Assembly (NCBI RefSeq): GCF_008039555.1
Contig: NZ_VDUW01000002.1
Location: 1 to 64,000, forward strand
Reading direction: 5' to 3'
Origin: Cerasibacillus terrae
GTDB lineage: Bacteria > Bacillota > Bacilli > Bacillales > Amphibacillaceae
DNA length: 64,000 nucleotides
The stretch's first letter is position 1. Every line of letters starts with the position of its first letter. Below, in pieces: positions 18,243 to 28,042 of this stretch. The position numbers were made by a program, and so were the translations under genes. The notes below the pieces were generated by a model that was not told where the DNA came from, did not search any database, and was given only the letters and a program-made list of their open reading frames with translations.

Positions 18243-19295
18243 TTGACGAAGGAATTTATTGGTTATGTTGGGACATACACTCGTAAAAGCAGCAGGGGAA
18301 TCTATCGATTTGAATTAGACATAGAGGCTAAAGAATTGACCGATGTTCAGCTTGCTCACGTTACAGGAAGTCCAACATATTTAGCAATTAGCAAGAATGA
18401 AAAGCGTTTATATGCGGTAGCCCAGGCAGATGAAATGGGTGGTGTTAGTTCTTATGAGATTCAAGAGGACGGGAAATTACGCTATATGAATCGTAAACTA
18501 AGTAAAGGTGCACCTCCATGTCATGTAGATATAAGAGATCAAGCATTATTATCAGGTAACTATCATAAAGGAACGGTTACATGGTATGAAATAAATGAAC
18601 AAGGAAGTATTCATAAAGAAATTACCTCTGAGGAACATGAAGGGCGTGGTCCACATGAACGCCAAGAAAAGCCACATGTTCACTTTACGGGCCATACACC
18701 TGATGGGAAATATGTCCTCGTTGTTGACCTTGGGACAGATGAACTTGTAACTTATATTAAAAAGAATCAAGCATTAATAAAGTTACATACATTTAAAACA
18801 AAGGCTGGTAGTGGTCCTCGCCATATAGCGTTTCATCCGAATGGTAAGACTGCATATTTACTAACAGAATTAAGTTCAGAGGTTATTGTGCTTGATTATA
18901 AGGCAAGTAATGGTTCGTTTATTGAAAGGCAGGTTCTTCGGGTGATTCCAGAAGACTTCACAGAGACGAATGATGCGAGTGCCATCCACGTTTCTTCAGA
19001 TGGGAAATTTGTTTATACAGCAAATCGTGGCCATAACAGTATTGCTGTTTTTCAGGCAGATGAAACAACAGGTAATTTAACCTTTGTGGAGCATACCAAT
19101 ACGGCTGGAGAATTTCCTCGAGACTTCACCCTTGACCCAAGTGAAGCATTTATTGTCGTAGCAAATCAACATACTGGAAACCTTGTTTTGTTTGAACGCG
19201 ATGAACAAACGGGAAAACTAACCAAACTTGATTCTGAGATTAATGTTCCAGAAGCAGTATGTGTGAAGTTTTTAAAGAAGGAATTTGAAGGTTAA
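18243..19295 (+). CDS. Lactonase-family beta-propeller (6-phosphogluconolactonase type)
   Basis: A seven-bladed beta-propeller of about 350 residues, related to YkgB/Pgl, which hydrolyses 6-phosphogluconolactone in the oxidative pentose pathway. Family segments are clear: FIGYVGTYTRKSSRGIYRFELD, RGPHERQEKPHVHF, GSGPRHIAFHPNGKTAYLL, DGKFVYTANRGHNSIAVF and GEFPRDFTLDPSE. An ATG at 18192 lies only two bases after its SD. The TTG at 18243 has AGGGGAG eight bases away and matches where family members usually begin, so it is preferred. It is a single gene with its own terminator. Confidence 0.83.
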   Translation: MTKEFIGYVGTYTRKSSRGIYRFELDIEAKELTDVQLAHVTGSPTYLAISKNEKRLYAVAQADEMGGVSSYEIQEDGKLRYMNRKLSKGAPPCHVDIRDQALLSGNYHKGTVTWYEINEQGSIHKEITSEEHEGRGPHERQEKPHVHFTGHTPDGKYVLVVDLGTDELVTYIKKNQALIKLHTFKTKAGSGPRHIAFHPNGKTAYLLTELSSEVIVLDYKASNGSFIERQVLRVIPEDFTETNDASAIHVSSDGKFVYTANRGHNSIAVFQADETTGNLTFVEHTNTAGEFPRDFTLDPSEAFIVVANQHTGNLVLFERDEQTGKLTKLDSEINVPEAVCVKFLKKEFEG

Positions 19296-19301
19296 TAATA
19301 A

Positions 19302-19352
19302 AAGAAGAAGAGTCCTATTTCCACAGTTTAACCGTGGGAATAGGACTCTTTT
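19302..19352 (+). terminator. Terminator after the lactonase gene
   Basis: A 17-bp stem, AAGAGTCCTATT...CCAC paired with GTGG...AATAGGACTCTT, ends in TTTTT. Confidence 0.92.
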
Positions 19353-19403
19353 TCCATCTTTTTAGAAATATTCTTGAAAATACGGATAATTTCTAAAAAA
19401 TGG

Positions 19404-19452
19404 TTGACAGTATGCGAAGAGATATTATATATTGTATTCAACAATGTTGAAT
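19404..19452 (+). promoter_or_regulatory. Promoter and operator upstream of HMG-CoA lyase gene
   Basis: TTGACA (19404-19409), a 16-bp spacer and TATATA (19426-19431) form a sigma-A promoter. The perfect 17-bp palindrome ATTCAACAATGTTGAAT (19436-19452) sits on the expected start site, so a repressor bound there would block transcription. The regulator is not identified. A leader of about 145 nt follows. Confidence 0.65.
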
Positions 19453-19585
19453 TAAAGGAAACACAATTGAATATAATGGAATTGAGAGCAACTCGATGAT
19501 TAAATTTTTTCTATGAAAACAGCAGATGTAAGCGAATACATTTTTGTGAAATAAATATGATTTCAATTTTGAGGAGGGAAAGATT

Positions 19586-20494
19586 GTGAGACAATGGCCA
19601 GATTTTATACAAATCAAAGAAGTAGGACCGAGAGATGGATTACAAAATGAGAAAAAACGTGTCCCAACAAAAGATAAAATCGCTTGGATTAATAAATTGT
19701 CCGAAACAGGTGTCCGTGAAATTGAATATTCATCCTTCGTACATCCAAAATGGGTTCCACAACTTTCAGATGCACATGAAGTAGGGAGGAAAATAAAGCG
19801 TAATCCAAATGTTCGTTATTCTGCACTTGTTCCTAATTTAAAAGGGTTAGACTTGGCATTAGAAGCCGGAATTGATGGTGCTTCTGTATTCATGTCAGCA
19901 AGTGAATCACATAATAAAAGCAATATTAATAAAAGTATTGCTGAAACATACCCCGTATTAGAAGAAGTCATTCGCGAGGCAAAGGCAGCAGGTAAACATG
20001 TCACAGGTTATGTGTCTACTGTTTTTGATTGCCCATTTGAAGGAAAAATTACTCCAGAAAAAGTGATAGAAGTATGTGATCACTTAGTGGATGCCGGTGT
20101 GGATGATATATCACTTGGAGATACGATTGGAACGGCTGTCCCATCGCAAGTAGAAGCTCTATTGGATAAAGTATTAGATCGTTATTCATCAGAAAAAATC
20201 ATCATGCATTTTCACGATACAAGAGGAATGGCAATCGCGAACATCATGACATCCATGCAATATGGTATAACAAGATTTGATAGTTCCATTGGTGGTCTAG
20301 GTGGCTGTCCATACGCACCAGGAGCAGCAGGGAATGTCGCTACAAATGATATTCTCTATTTATTGCATGGCATGGGAATCAAAACAGGAGTAGATGAAAA
20401 GAAAATAGAAAAAGCTGCTTTGTTCATTCAAAAAAAGCTAGGAAAGACACTCCCTAGCAAATCACTCGCATATGCTGTGGCCCAACAATCATAG
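19586..20494 (+). CDS. mvaB: Hydroxymethylglutaryl-CoA lyase
   Basis: Splits HMG-CoA into acetyl-CoA and acetoacetate, the last step of leucine breakdown. The 302-residue TIM-barrel protein shows EVGPRDGLQNEK (catalytic Arg and metal-binding Asp), EYSSFVHPKWVPQLSDA, the metal ligands HFHDTRG, and the signature GGLGGCPYAPGAAGN with the catalytic Cys. The start is GTG after a strong GAGGAGGG. No other leucine-degradation genes adjoin it, unlike the yng operon of B. subtilis, but a dedicated promoter with a palindromic operator precedes it. Confidence 0.94.
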   Translation: MRQWPDFIQIKEVGPRDGLQNEKKRVPTKDKIAWINKLSETGVREIEYSSFVHPKWVPQLSDAHEVGRKIKRNPNVRYSALVPNLKGLDLALEAGIDGASVFMSASESHNKSNINKSIAETYPVLEEVIREAKAAGKHVTGYVSTVFDCPFEGKITPEKVIEVCDHLVDAGVDDISLGDTIGTAVPSQVEALLDKVLDRYSSEKIIMHFHDTRGMAIANIMTSMQYGITRFDSSIGGLGGCPYAPGAAGNVATNDILYLLHGMGIKTGVDEKKIEKAALFIQKKLGKTLPSKSLAYAVAQQS

Positions 20495-20536
20495 AATGCG
20501 AGCATACAAATAAAGATGGAATGCTAGGCGAAACCG

Positions 20537-20576
20537 AAACCGTTTCCTTGAAAATACTTAAGGAAGTGGTTTTTTT
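20537..20576 (+). terminator. Terminator after mvaB
   Basis: AACC..TTTCCTT pairs with AAGGAA..GGTT, followed by seven T. Confidence 0.82.
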
Positions 20577-20673
20577 GTGGATGCTTTTCCAATAATTATA
20601 TAATAATCATAGCCAAAAGATAATCTAAACGTCCTTCATCAAGGATACAAAAGCCAAATCATATCGAAAAACC

Positions 20674-20708
20674 AAACAAAAAGTCCTTCATCAAATGCAT
20701 GAAGGACA
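20674..20708 (-). terminator. Terminator of the arginine operon
   Basis: GTCCTTCAT (20683-20691) pairs with ATGAAGGAC (20699-20707). On the minus strand it is followed by TTTTTG, about 30 bp past the argF stop. Confidence 0.88.
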
Positions 20709-20739
20709 TCAGTTGGATATTCCCAACATGTTACTCTTT

Positions 20740-21696
20740 TTATACAATAGAAGATAGGACGGCTTTTTGCGCATGAAGTCGATTTTCTGCTTGATCGAAG
20801 ACAACTGAATTTTCCCCATCAATTACTTCTGACGTAACTTCCTGATCTCTAATCGCTGGTAAGCAGTGCATGAATAGATAATCATCTTTTGCACCTTTTA
20901 CCAAGTTTTCATTTACTTGGTATTCACGGAATGCCTCTTGTCTCGCTTTCTTTTCTGACTCAAATCCCATACTAGTCCAGACATCTGTGTAAATGATATC
21001 CGCATCTTTAACCGCTTCATATGGGTCATGTGTTTGGATGATGGAAGTATTTGAAGCTGCTTTTTCTTTTGCTTGTTTTAAAATACTTTGTTTTATTTCA
21101 TAGCCTTTCGGTGTTGCAACATGACAGTCGATACCCATGATGGCACAACCCATCAGTAAGGATTGGGACATATTGTTTCCATCTCCGACAAAAGCAAGTT
21201 TTAATCCTTGAAATTGCTTTTTCTTTTCGTAAACTGTCATTAAATCTGTAAGTACTTGGCATGGATGGGCATCATCTGTTAGTCCGTTAATCACGGGGAT
21301 GGATGCATTTTCTGCTAATTCCAGGGCAATATCATGACCATATGTACGGATCATGATTACATCGACATAGCGAGAAAGTACTTTTGCTGTATCTGCAATC
21401 GTTTCTCCTTTTCCAAGTTGTAAATCATTCGTATTTAAAAACTGTGCTATCCCACCTAATTGGTACATCCCAGTTTCAAAAGAGACACGAGTTCTTGTGG
21501 ATGATTTTTCAAAAATCATGGCAAGAGTTTTTCCTTCTAAGTATTTATGTGGATCACCATTTTTTTGCATCGTTTTTAACTGGATAGCAAGTTTAATAAG
21601 ATCCATTAAATTGTCTTTTGTAAAATCCCCAATTTGTAAGAAATCCTTACCTTGTAATTGAGCTTTCATTTGTTGTACCACCGTGGATTGACTCAT
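20740..21696 (-). CDS. argF: Ornithine carbamoyltransferase
   Basis: Makes citrulline from ornithine and carbamoyl phosphate in arginine synthesis. The 318-residue protein carries the carbamoyl-phosphate motif SSTRTRVSFE, HPCQ for substrate binding, and HCLP near the C-terminus for ornithine. It is the last gene of the argCJBD-carB-argF operon. Its ATG shares one base with the carB stop (TAATG), which implies translational coupling to the enzyme that makes its substrate. Confidence 0.96.
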   Translation of the reverse strand: MSQSTVVQQMKAQLQGKDFLQIGDFTKDNLMDLIKLAIQLKTMQKNGDPHKYLEGKTLAMIFEKSSTRTRVSFETGMYQLGGIAQFLNTNDLQLGKGETIADTAKVLSRYVDVIMIRTYGHDIALELAENASIPVINGLTDDAHPCQVLTDLMTVYEKKKQFQGLKLAFVGDGNNMSQSLLMGCAIMGIDCHVATPKGYEIKQSILKQAKEKAASNTSIIQTHDPYEAVKDADIIYTDVWTSMGFESEKKARQEAFREYQVNENLVKGAKDDYLFMHCLPAIRDQEVTSEVIDGENSVVFDQAENRLHAQKAVLSSIV

Positions 21697-24600
21697 TATA
21701 CGTTCACTTCCTTTTCATATAATAATTGTTCTACTGTCTGGACAGGTAACACTTCTCTTGTTGTTTGTAAAAAAGCTGCAATCGTATCTTTAGAAGATAG
21801 CGTAATTAGACCGTAATCTTGTGCAAGTTTTAATGCTACACTTTCTTCATCTGAACTATACACTGCAAATGCCTCTTTTGATTTCATCCAATCTTTTATT
21901 TCTTCCCATTTCGTGTCTCCGGGGAATTGTTTGATTGTAATACCAATGGCTTTCAATTGTTTCGTCCACTTGGGTAGGTACTCACCTTCATCTGCAATAT
22001 ACATTTCTTTTATTTTCTTTAAAAATTTCTGTTGCAATGATTGATTCCAAAGAAAGGCCTTCGTCAAACTACCTGAATAAGTAGGTGAAACAGCCATTAC
22101 CTCACCAGTTGACTTCATTGTTGGTACAAGTGTTGGACTTATTCCGGGCAATTTTGCATTGGAGAAAACAGGTGCTTTTACGGTATAAAAATCATTTTCC
22201 CTTCGAATCTTCCCTTTATCCAAAATAGACTTTCCTAATAAAACGCCGGTTGCAAGTTTAATTAGATTTTCTCCAGTGGCCTTACTGCTTATCGGAACCG
22301 TTCTTGATGCACGAGGGTTTACTTCTAAGACGTATAATTCATCTTCATGGATAACAAATTGAATATTAAATATCCCCGTAAAATTCATCCCAAATGCAAC
22401 ACGTTCTGTATAATCTACAATTTTCTTCTTCATGAATTCTGATAAAGAAATCGGTGGTGTAACTACCATACTATCACCTGAGTGGACACCAGCCTTTTCT
22501 ATATGTTCAAAAATGGCAGGGATAAAAATAGAATTTCCATCTGTTACAACATCGACATCGATTTCCTTACCTGGGTAATAGGCATCAATCAGTATAGGAT
22601 ACGAACTTTTCTTTATATGATCAGTTATATAATCATGGAGTTGTTGTTCTGCTCTAATTATTTCCATTCCTTCTCCACCAATGACATAAGAGGGTCGGAT
22701 TAATAGTGGAAAGCCAATGGTTTTTGCCTTTTCCTTTAAATCTGATTCGCTATTTGCAATTAAACCAGGAATATGTGCCAGATTGATTTTCCTTATATAC
22801 TGATAAAATCGTTCACGATCTTCTAGCATATCTATCGTGTCCATAGTTGAACCGAGTAATTGTACACCTGCATGTTCTAATTCATTAACCAAATTTAGTG
22901 CTGTTTGTCCTCCAAATTGCACAATTACTTTTTGAATTCCTTCATATTCAATCACTTGCAAAATATCATCTATTGTAATTGGTTCAATATATAATCTATC
23001 TGCAAGTTGATAGTCTGTACTTACTGTAGCTGGATTATTATTAATGAGTACTGTTTCATATCCGTATGATTGCAATGCTTTTATTCCTTGCACAGAACAA
23101 TAATCGAATTCAATCCCTTGACCGATACGAATGGGGCCAGATCCAATGATCATTATCTTTTCCTTATCTGAATATACAGGTGGATTTGGTTTCTCTTGTT
23201 TCCAAACACTATAATAATAAACGGAATCTGTCACCTTTGATTGTGTCAAAGCGTGGATTGCTTCATAGGTTGGAAATATATGATAGTTTGCTAACTTTTC
23301 TTTTAATGCATCAATCGAACAGTTCCATTTTTTAGCTAGCCAACTATTTGTAAATCCTGCCTGTTTGATTTGGAGTAATTCATCCATTGTAATAGATTGC
23401 AGATTTTTCTTTTGAATGTTATTTTCTAACTGAATCAACTTGTTCATTTCTTCTAAGAAAAGACAATCAATTTTCGTTTTCTGATGGATGGTTTGAATGG
23501 GATAGCCGCGTCGTATTAATTCAAGAATGACAAATAGTCGTCGATCATCGATGTCCAATAGGAATTGGTGCAATACTTTATCGGACTTATTTTGTAAAGG
23601 GATATAAGATAAGCCATCTACCGCCAAATCAAGAGAACGAATGGCCTTTTGTAGTGCAGCTGTCATATTTTTTTCAATGGCTAAGACTTCCCCAGTTGCT
23701 TTCATTTGTGTACCGAGCTTTCGGTCCACGGTTGATAGTTTATCAAATGGCCAGCATGGTATTTTTACAGCAACATAATCAAGAAGGGGCTCATACGTTG
23801 CTAATGATTCCCCTTGATAATTCATTTCATTTAATGTATAGCCAAGACTTAATTTAGTAGCGATTTTTGCAATGGGGTACCCAGTAACTTTCGATGCTAA
23901 AGCACTTGAACGACTTACTCTCGGGTTGACTTCGATAATGATATATTCTTTTGTAGTGGGTTCTATTGCTAATTGGACATTACAAGCACCAATAATTCCA
24001 AGGCTTTCTACAATGCGTAACGAAGCTTCTCGTAACATGGTGATGTCTTTTTTAGACAATGTTTGAATGGGTGAGGCGACCATGGAATCACCTGTATGTA
24101 CACCGACAGGATCAATATTTTCCATGTGACAAACAATTACCGCCTGATTCACACGGTCACGAATCACTTCAAATTCAATTTCTTTCCAACCAGCAATGCT
24201 TTTCTCGATAAGACATTGATGAATAGGGCTTGTGCGAAGACCACTTGTCACATATTTGGTGAAAGACTTCTCATCTACTGCAATGCCACCACCAGCACCT
24301 CCCAATGTATAGGCTGGACGGACAATGACTGGAAAGCCTATTTTCTCACAAAAAGCTAAACCATCTGCTAAAGAATCAATAATCGTACTTTCAGGAATTG
24401 GTTCATGCAACTCTTGCATTAAATGGCGAAATTTATGACGATCTTCTCCTTTCATTATCGCATCCATTGGTGTTCCTAAAAGCTGGACTTGATATTTATC
24501 TAAACTCCCTTGAGTTTGTAGTTCATAAGCTAGGTTTAAACCTGTTTGCCCACTTACCGTAGCTAGCAGTCCATCTGGTCGCTCCTTTTTCATAATTGTT

Positions 24601-24824
24601 TCGATGTTACGAGTGGTTAAAGGTTCAAAATATACCTTATGGGCAATTTCTTCATCGGTCATGATTGTTGCTGGATTATTATTGATGAGAATGACCTCAC
24701 AACCTTCTTCACGTAAGGTTAAACAGGCCTGTGTCCCTGCGTAGTCAAACTCGGCTGCTTGCCCAATGACAATTGGACCTGACCCAATGACCAATACTTT
24801 GTTCATTTGCTTATCTTTGGGCAT
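21696..24824 (-). CDS. carB: Carbamoyl phosphate synthase large subunit (arginine-type)
   Basis: Makes carbamoyl phosphate from bicarbonate, ammonia and two ATP. The 1042-residue protein is a full double-synthetase: the first ATP-grasp half starts at VLVIGSGPIVIGQAAEFDYAG, the second at IMIIGSGPIRIGQGIEFDYC near residue 560, and a C-terminal regulatory MGS-like domain follows. It belongs to the arginine-operon class by position. The small glutaminase subunit gene carA, normally directly upstream, is absent: only 20 bp separate argD from carB. Ammonia must then come from another glutaminase subunit such as PyrAA, or directly (inference). Confidence 0.95.
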   Translation of the reverse strand: MPKDKQMNKVLVIGSGPIVIGQAAEFDYAGTQACLTLREEGCEVILINNNPATIMTDEEIAHKVYFEPLTTRNIETIMKKERPDGLLATVSGQTGLNLAYELQTQGSLDKYQVQLLGTPMDAIMKGEDRHKFRHLMQELHEPIPESTIIDSLADGLAFCEKIGFPVIVRPAYTLGGAGGGIAVDEKSFTKYVTSGLRTSPIHQCLIEKSIAGWKEIEFEVIRDRVNQAVIVCHMENIDPVGVHTGDSMVASPIQTLSKKDITMLREASLRIVESLGIIGACNVQLAIEPTTKEYIIIEVNPRVSRSSALASKVTGYPIAKIATKLSLGYTLNEMNYQGESLATYEPLLDYVAVKIPCWPFDKLSTVDRKLGTQMKATGEVLAIEKNMTAALQKAIRSLDLAVDGLSYIPLQNKSDKVLHQFLLDIDDRRLFVILELIRRGYPIQTIHQKTKIDCLFLEEMNKLIQLENNIQKKNLQSITMDELLQIKQAGFTNSWLAKKWNCSIDALKEKLANYHIFPTYEAIHALTQSKVTDSVYYYSVWKQEKPNPPVYSDKEKIMIIGSGPIRIGQGIEFDYCSVQGIKALQSYGYETVLINNNPATVSTDYQLADRLYIEPITIDDILQVIEYEGIQKVIVQFGGQTALNLVNELEHAGVQLLGSTMDTIDMLEDRERFYQYIRKINLAHIPGLIANSESDLKEKAKTIGFPLLIRPSYVIGGEGMEIIRAEQQLHDYITDHIKKSSYPILIDAYYPGKEIDVDVVTDGNSIFIPAIFEHIEKAGVHSGDSMVVTPPISLSEFMKKKIVDYTERVAFGMNFTGIFNIQFVIHEDELYVLEVNPRASRTVPISSKATGENLIKLATGVLLGKSILDKGKIRRENDFYTVKAPVFSNAKLPGISPTLVPTMKSTGEVMAVSPTYSGSLTKAFLWNQSLQQKFLKKIKEMYIADEGEYLPKWTKQLKAIGITIKQFPGDTKWEEIKDWMKSKEAFAVYSSDEESVALKLAQDYGLITLSSKDTIAAFLQTTREVLPVQTVEQLLYEKEVNV

Positions 24825-24844
24825 TTTCGCTTCACTCCTATTGT

Positions 24845-25984
24845 TTATAAAGACTCGATTGTTTCTTTTAATAAGCCAACTACTTGATCAATCTCTTTCT
24901 TTGTCACTACTAAAGGGGGTAAGAGGCGAATGACCGATTCACCTGCATTTAACACAAATACACCTTTATCTAACATTTTCTGCATAATTGGTGCTACAGG
25001 TGCATGACATGCAATTCCTATCATCATACCTTTTTGACGAATTTCCTTTACATAGGCAAGTGGCTGGATGTTTTCTATTAATTGTTCTGATAGATAGGTA
25101 GCTATCTCTTTTACGTCCTGTAAAAATTCATCTGTAAAAATAGTTTCGGTTACTGCTTTTGCAGCAGCCATTGCAATCGGATTTCCACCAAATGTGGAAG
25201 CGTGTGACCCAGGTCCAAATGCGTGTGCATATTCTTTCTTGGCAACCATGGCCCCTACTGGAAGCCCATTTCCTAACCCTTTCGCTAAGGTGAAAATATC
25301 TGGTTCAATTCCATAATGTTCATAGGCAAATTTTTTACCTGTTCTTCCCATTCCAGTTTGTATTTCATCTACTATTAATAAAATATTTTTTTCTTTACAT
25401 AACTCGGACACTTGTGCTAGAAAAGTAGTATCGGCCGGTATGACACCACCTTCACCTTGAATAACTTCTAACATAATGGCAGCAGTATTTTCATCTACTT
25501 TATGTTGAACAGACGTGATATCGTTATATGTTGCATAAACAAATGATTCTAACATCGGACCGAAACCATCTTTCACCTTTTCTTGACCTGTTGCAGCCAT
25601 TGTTGCGAAGGTACGCCCGTGAAATGACTGTTTAAAGGTGATAACTGTCTTTTTCCCTGTGACTTTACGCGCTAGTTTAATAGCTGCTTCATTTGCTTCG
25701 GCACCACTATTACAAAAGAACACATAATCCCCAACACTGTGTTTCGTAATTTGTGTAGCGACTTCCTCTTGAATTGGCACATGGTATAAATTGGACACAT
25801 GCCAATAGGAGTTCAATTGCTTTTCTACTGCTTCTTGGACCGCTGGATTGCGGTGACCTAAATTTACTACACCAATTCCACTACCGAAATCAAGATATTT
25901 CTTTCCATCTATATCTTCTACAATCGTCCCTTCCGCTTGCTTTACGGAGACAGGAAGGCGATTGTAGGTCGAAAACAATGCCAT
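24845..25984 (-). CDS. argD: Acetylornithine aminotransferase
   Basis: PLP enzyme that converts N-acetylglutamate semialdehyde to N-acetylornithine. The 379-residue protein has the class III aminotransferase features: GSGIGVVNLGHRNPAV, FCNSGAEANEAAIKLAR, FHGRTFATMAATGQ, DEIQTGMGRTGK and the PLP lysine in LAKGLGNGLPVGAM. It is fourth in the operon, 17 bp after argB. The order argC-J-B-D matches B. subtilis. Confidence 0.95.
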   Translation of the reverse strand: MALFSTYNRLPVSVKQAEGTIVEDIDGKKYLDFGSGIGVVNLGHRNPAVQEAVEKQLNSYWHVSNLYHVPIQEEVATQITKHSVGDYVFFCNSGAEANEAAIKLARKVTGKKTVITFKQSFHGRTFATMAATGQEKVKDGFGPMLESFVYATYNDITSVQHKVDENTAAIMLEVIQGEGGVIPADTTFLAQVSELCKEKNILLIVDEIQTGMGRTGKKFAYEHYGIEPDIFTLAKGLGNGLPVGAMVAKKEYAHAFGPGSHASTFGGNPIAMAAAKAVTETIFTDEFLQDVKEIATYLSEQLIENIQPLAYVKEIRQKGMMIGIACHAPVAPIMQKMLDKGVFVLNAGESVIRLLPPLVVTKKEIDQVVGLLKETIESL

Positions 25985-26001
25985 ATATTAACAACTCCTA
26001 C

Positions 26002-26775
26002 TTACGATTTAACTGGTACCTTAATAGTTGTACCTGCTAAGTTTTGTTTGTTTTTTAATTTGGATTCCATTCCATTGACAATCAATACTTCCCGGACATT
26101 ATTCGTGAGACCTTTCATTGCTGCTTTTACCTTTGGAATCATTCCACCAAAGATGATTCCATCTTGGATCATCATTTCTACTTCGTCTGTTGTCACTTCT
26201 TCAAGGAGTTGTTCATCCTTTAAAATTCCTGGTACATCTGTAACAAAAATTAATTGTTCGGCTCCTAAGGCACTAGCGATGGCTCCTGCTGCTGTATCTG
26301 CATTAACATTATATTTTTTGCCATCTTGGCCGATGGCAATCGGGGCAATGATAGGTATAATATTCTTTTCTAAAAGTTGGTTGATTACATTTGTATGGAC
26401 ATTAGATATCTCTCCAACAAGCCCATATCGATTATAATTTAGTGGTGTTGCTTCAAGTAATTGAAGGTCTGAACCAGAAATTCCAAAACCCTTTAGTCCT
26501 GCGCTGTTAACATGTCTTGTTAAAGCAGGATTCACATGCCCCACTAATACCATTTCAACAATATCCATCATGTCTTCTGTTGTTTTTCTTAGACCGTTAA
26601 CAAATTCAAATTCTATTTGTAATTGTTCCAGCATATGTTGTATGGCAGGTCCTCCACCATGTACGATAACAGGGTACTTTCCTGACTTTTGCAACTTCCT
26701 CATATTGTCAAAAAATTCTTTTGATAATTCATTAATCGTACTACCACCACATTTCAATATGACGATGTCTTGCAC
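26002..26775 (-). CDS. argB: Acetylglutamate kinase
   Basis: Phosphorylates N-acetylglutamate, the second committed step of arginine synthesis. The protein of about 257 residues has the amino-acid kinase features: ILKCGGSTI, VIVHGGGPAIQ, VNGLRKTTEDMMDIVEM and NVNADTAAGAIASAL. A reading from 26808 exists, but a GTG at 26775 lies seven bases after AAAGGAG, does not overlap argJ, and matches the usual family start, so it is preferred. The shorter form lacks the N-terminal helix linked to arginine feedback in some bacteria. Confidence 0.93.
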   Translation of the reverse strand: MQDIVILKCGGSTINELSKEFFDNMRKLQKSGKYPVIVHGGGPAIQHMLEQLQIEFEFVNGLRKTTEDMMDIVEMVLVGHVNPALTRHVNSAGLKGFGISGSDLQLLEATPLNYNRYGLVGEISNVHTNVINQLLEKNIIPIIAPIAIGQDGKKYNVNADTAAGAIASALGAEQLIFVTDVPGILKDEQLLEEVTTDEVEMMIQDGIIFGGMIPKVKAAMKGLTNNVREVLIVNGMESKLKNKQNLAGTTIKVPVKS

Positions 26776-26788
26776 ATTATTTCTCCTT

Positions 26789-28018
26789 TCATGTGCGGTA
26801 GCTTGCATTAATTCTTACATAATCATATGTAAGATCGCAGCCCCATGCTTTTCCTTTGGCATCTCCAAGTTGTAAGTCGATTAATATTTTCACTGTGTCA
26901 TTTTCGAAGTAAGTATTTATTTCTTCTTCTGAAAAAGCCATTGGTTCACTGTTTTGCAGTATTGAAATTGGACCAATCATCGCATCGATTGTATGTGGAT
27001 TAATTTCTACTCCACTATATCCAATTGCTGCAATAATTCGACCCCAATTCGCATCTTTTCCAAATATCGCTGTTTTCACTAATGATGAACTGACAATTGC
27101 TTTGGCTATTTTTACGGCATCTTCATTTGTTTTTGCGCCAATGACTTCAACTTCTACTAATTTCGTCGCACCCTCGCCGTCTCGAGCAATTTGTTGAGAT
27201 AAATCTTCACATGTTTTCGTTAGTAATTCCATAAATACTTTCCAATCAGGATGTTCGGGTGTCAGTGTATCATTTTCCGCCAATCCATTTGCTAAAACAA
27301 TGACCATATCATTTGTAGAGGTATCACCATCTACTGTAATACAGTTAAATGTTTTGTCAGTGGCTTCTTTTAAAGCCATTTGCAAAAACTCCGATTCTAT
27401 CGCTGCATCTGTTGTAATAAATGATAGAATCGTTCCCATGTTTGGTTTGACCATACCTGAACCCTTTGCTGCTCCACCGATTGTGATTGTATTTCCACCA
27501 ATTTCTGCTTGATAGCAAGCAGATTTTGTAAACGTGTCTGTCGTCAATAAAGATTCTTCAAATTGTGCCACATGTTCTTTTGTCTTTCCAATCGATAATA
27601 AATCAATATGGGGTGCAATTTTACTCATCGGCATGTGAACTCCAATCACACCAGTTGAGGCAACTGCTACATGATGTGCAGGAAGAGAGAGCTTTTTCGC
27701 TGTTAAGTGTTGCATCATATAGGCATCCTCTTCACCTTGTTTTCCTGTGCAAGCATTGGCGTTTCCACTGTTAATAACAATTGCTTGGAGCTTATGTTCA
27801 ACGTGCATACTTTCCTTTGTAACAGCAATTGGTGCTGCTTGAATTTGATTTAATGTATAAACGGCTGCAGCATTTGTTAATTTTTCGGAATATAAGACAC
27901 CTAAATCATTTCGTGCCTTTTTCACACCTGAATGGAGTCCTGCCACTTGGAATCCAGGTGGACTAATAACCGAGCCATTTTCTATACAAGTTATTTTTGT
28001 TTGTTCCTCAATCATCAT
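26789..28018 (-). CDS. argJ: Bifunctional glutamate N-acetyltransferase/ornithine acetyltransferase
   Basis: Recycles the acetyl group from acetylornithine to glutamate and can also acetylate glutamate from acetyl-CoA. The 409-residue protein is a precursor that cuts itself before a threonine to give two chains. The cleavage region reads KGSGMVKPNMGTILSF, so the usual Ala-Thr pair is Gly-Thr here, with the nucleophilic Thr kept. Other conserved stretches are VINSGNANACTGKQG, TVDGDTSTNDMVIVLANG and NWGRIIAAIGYSG. It is second in the operon. Confidence 0.94.
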   Translation of the reverse strand: MMIEEQTKITCIENGSVISPPGFQVAGLHSGVKKARNDLGVLYSEKLTNAAAVYTLNQIQAAPIAVTKESMHVEHKLQAIVINSGNANACTGKQGEEDAYMMQHLTAKKLSLPAHHVAVASTGVIGVHMPMSKIAPHIDLLSIGKTKEHVAQFEESLLTTDTFTKSACYQAEIGGNTITIGGAAKGSGMVKPNMGTILSFITTDAAIESEFLQMALKEATDKTFNCITVDGDTSTNDMVIVLANGLAENDTLTPEHPDWKVFMELLTKTCEDLSQQIARDGEGATKLVEVEVIGAKTNEDAVKIAKAIVSSSLVKTAIFGKDANWGRIIAAIGYSGVEINPHTIDAMIGPISILQNSEPMAFSEEEINTYFENDTVKILIDLQLGDAKGKAWGCDLTYDYVRINASYRT

Positions 28019-28042
28019 GTCACTCCCTCATTTCTATTGTAC

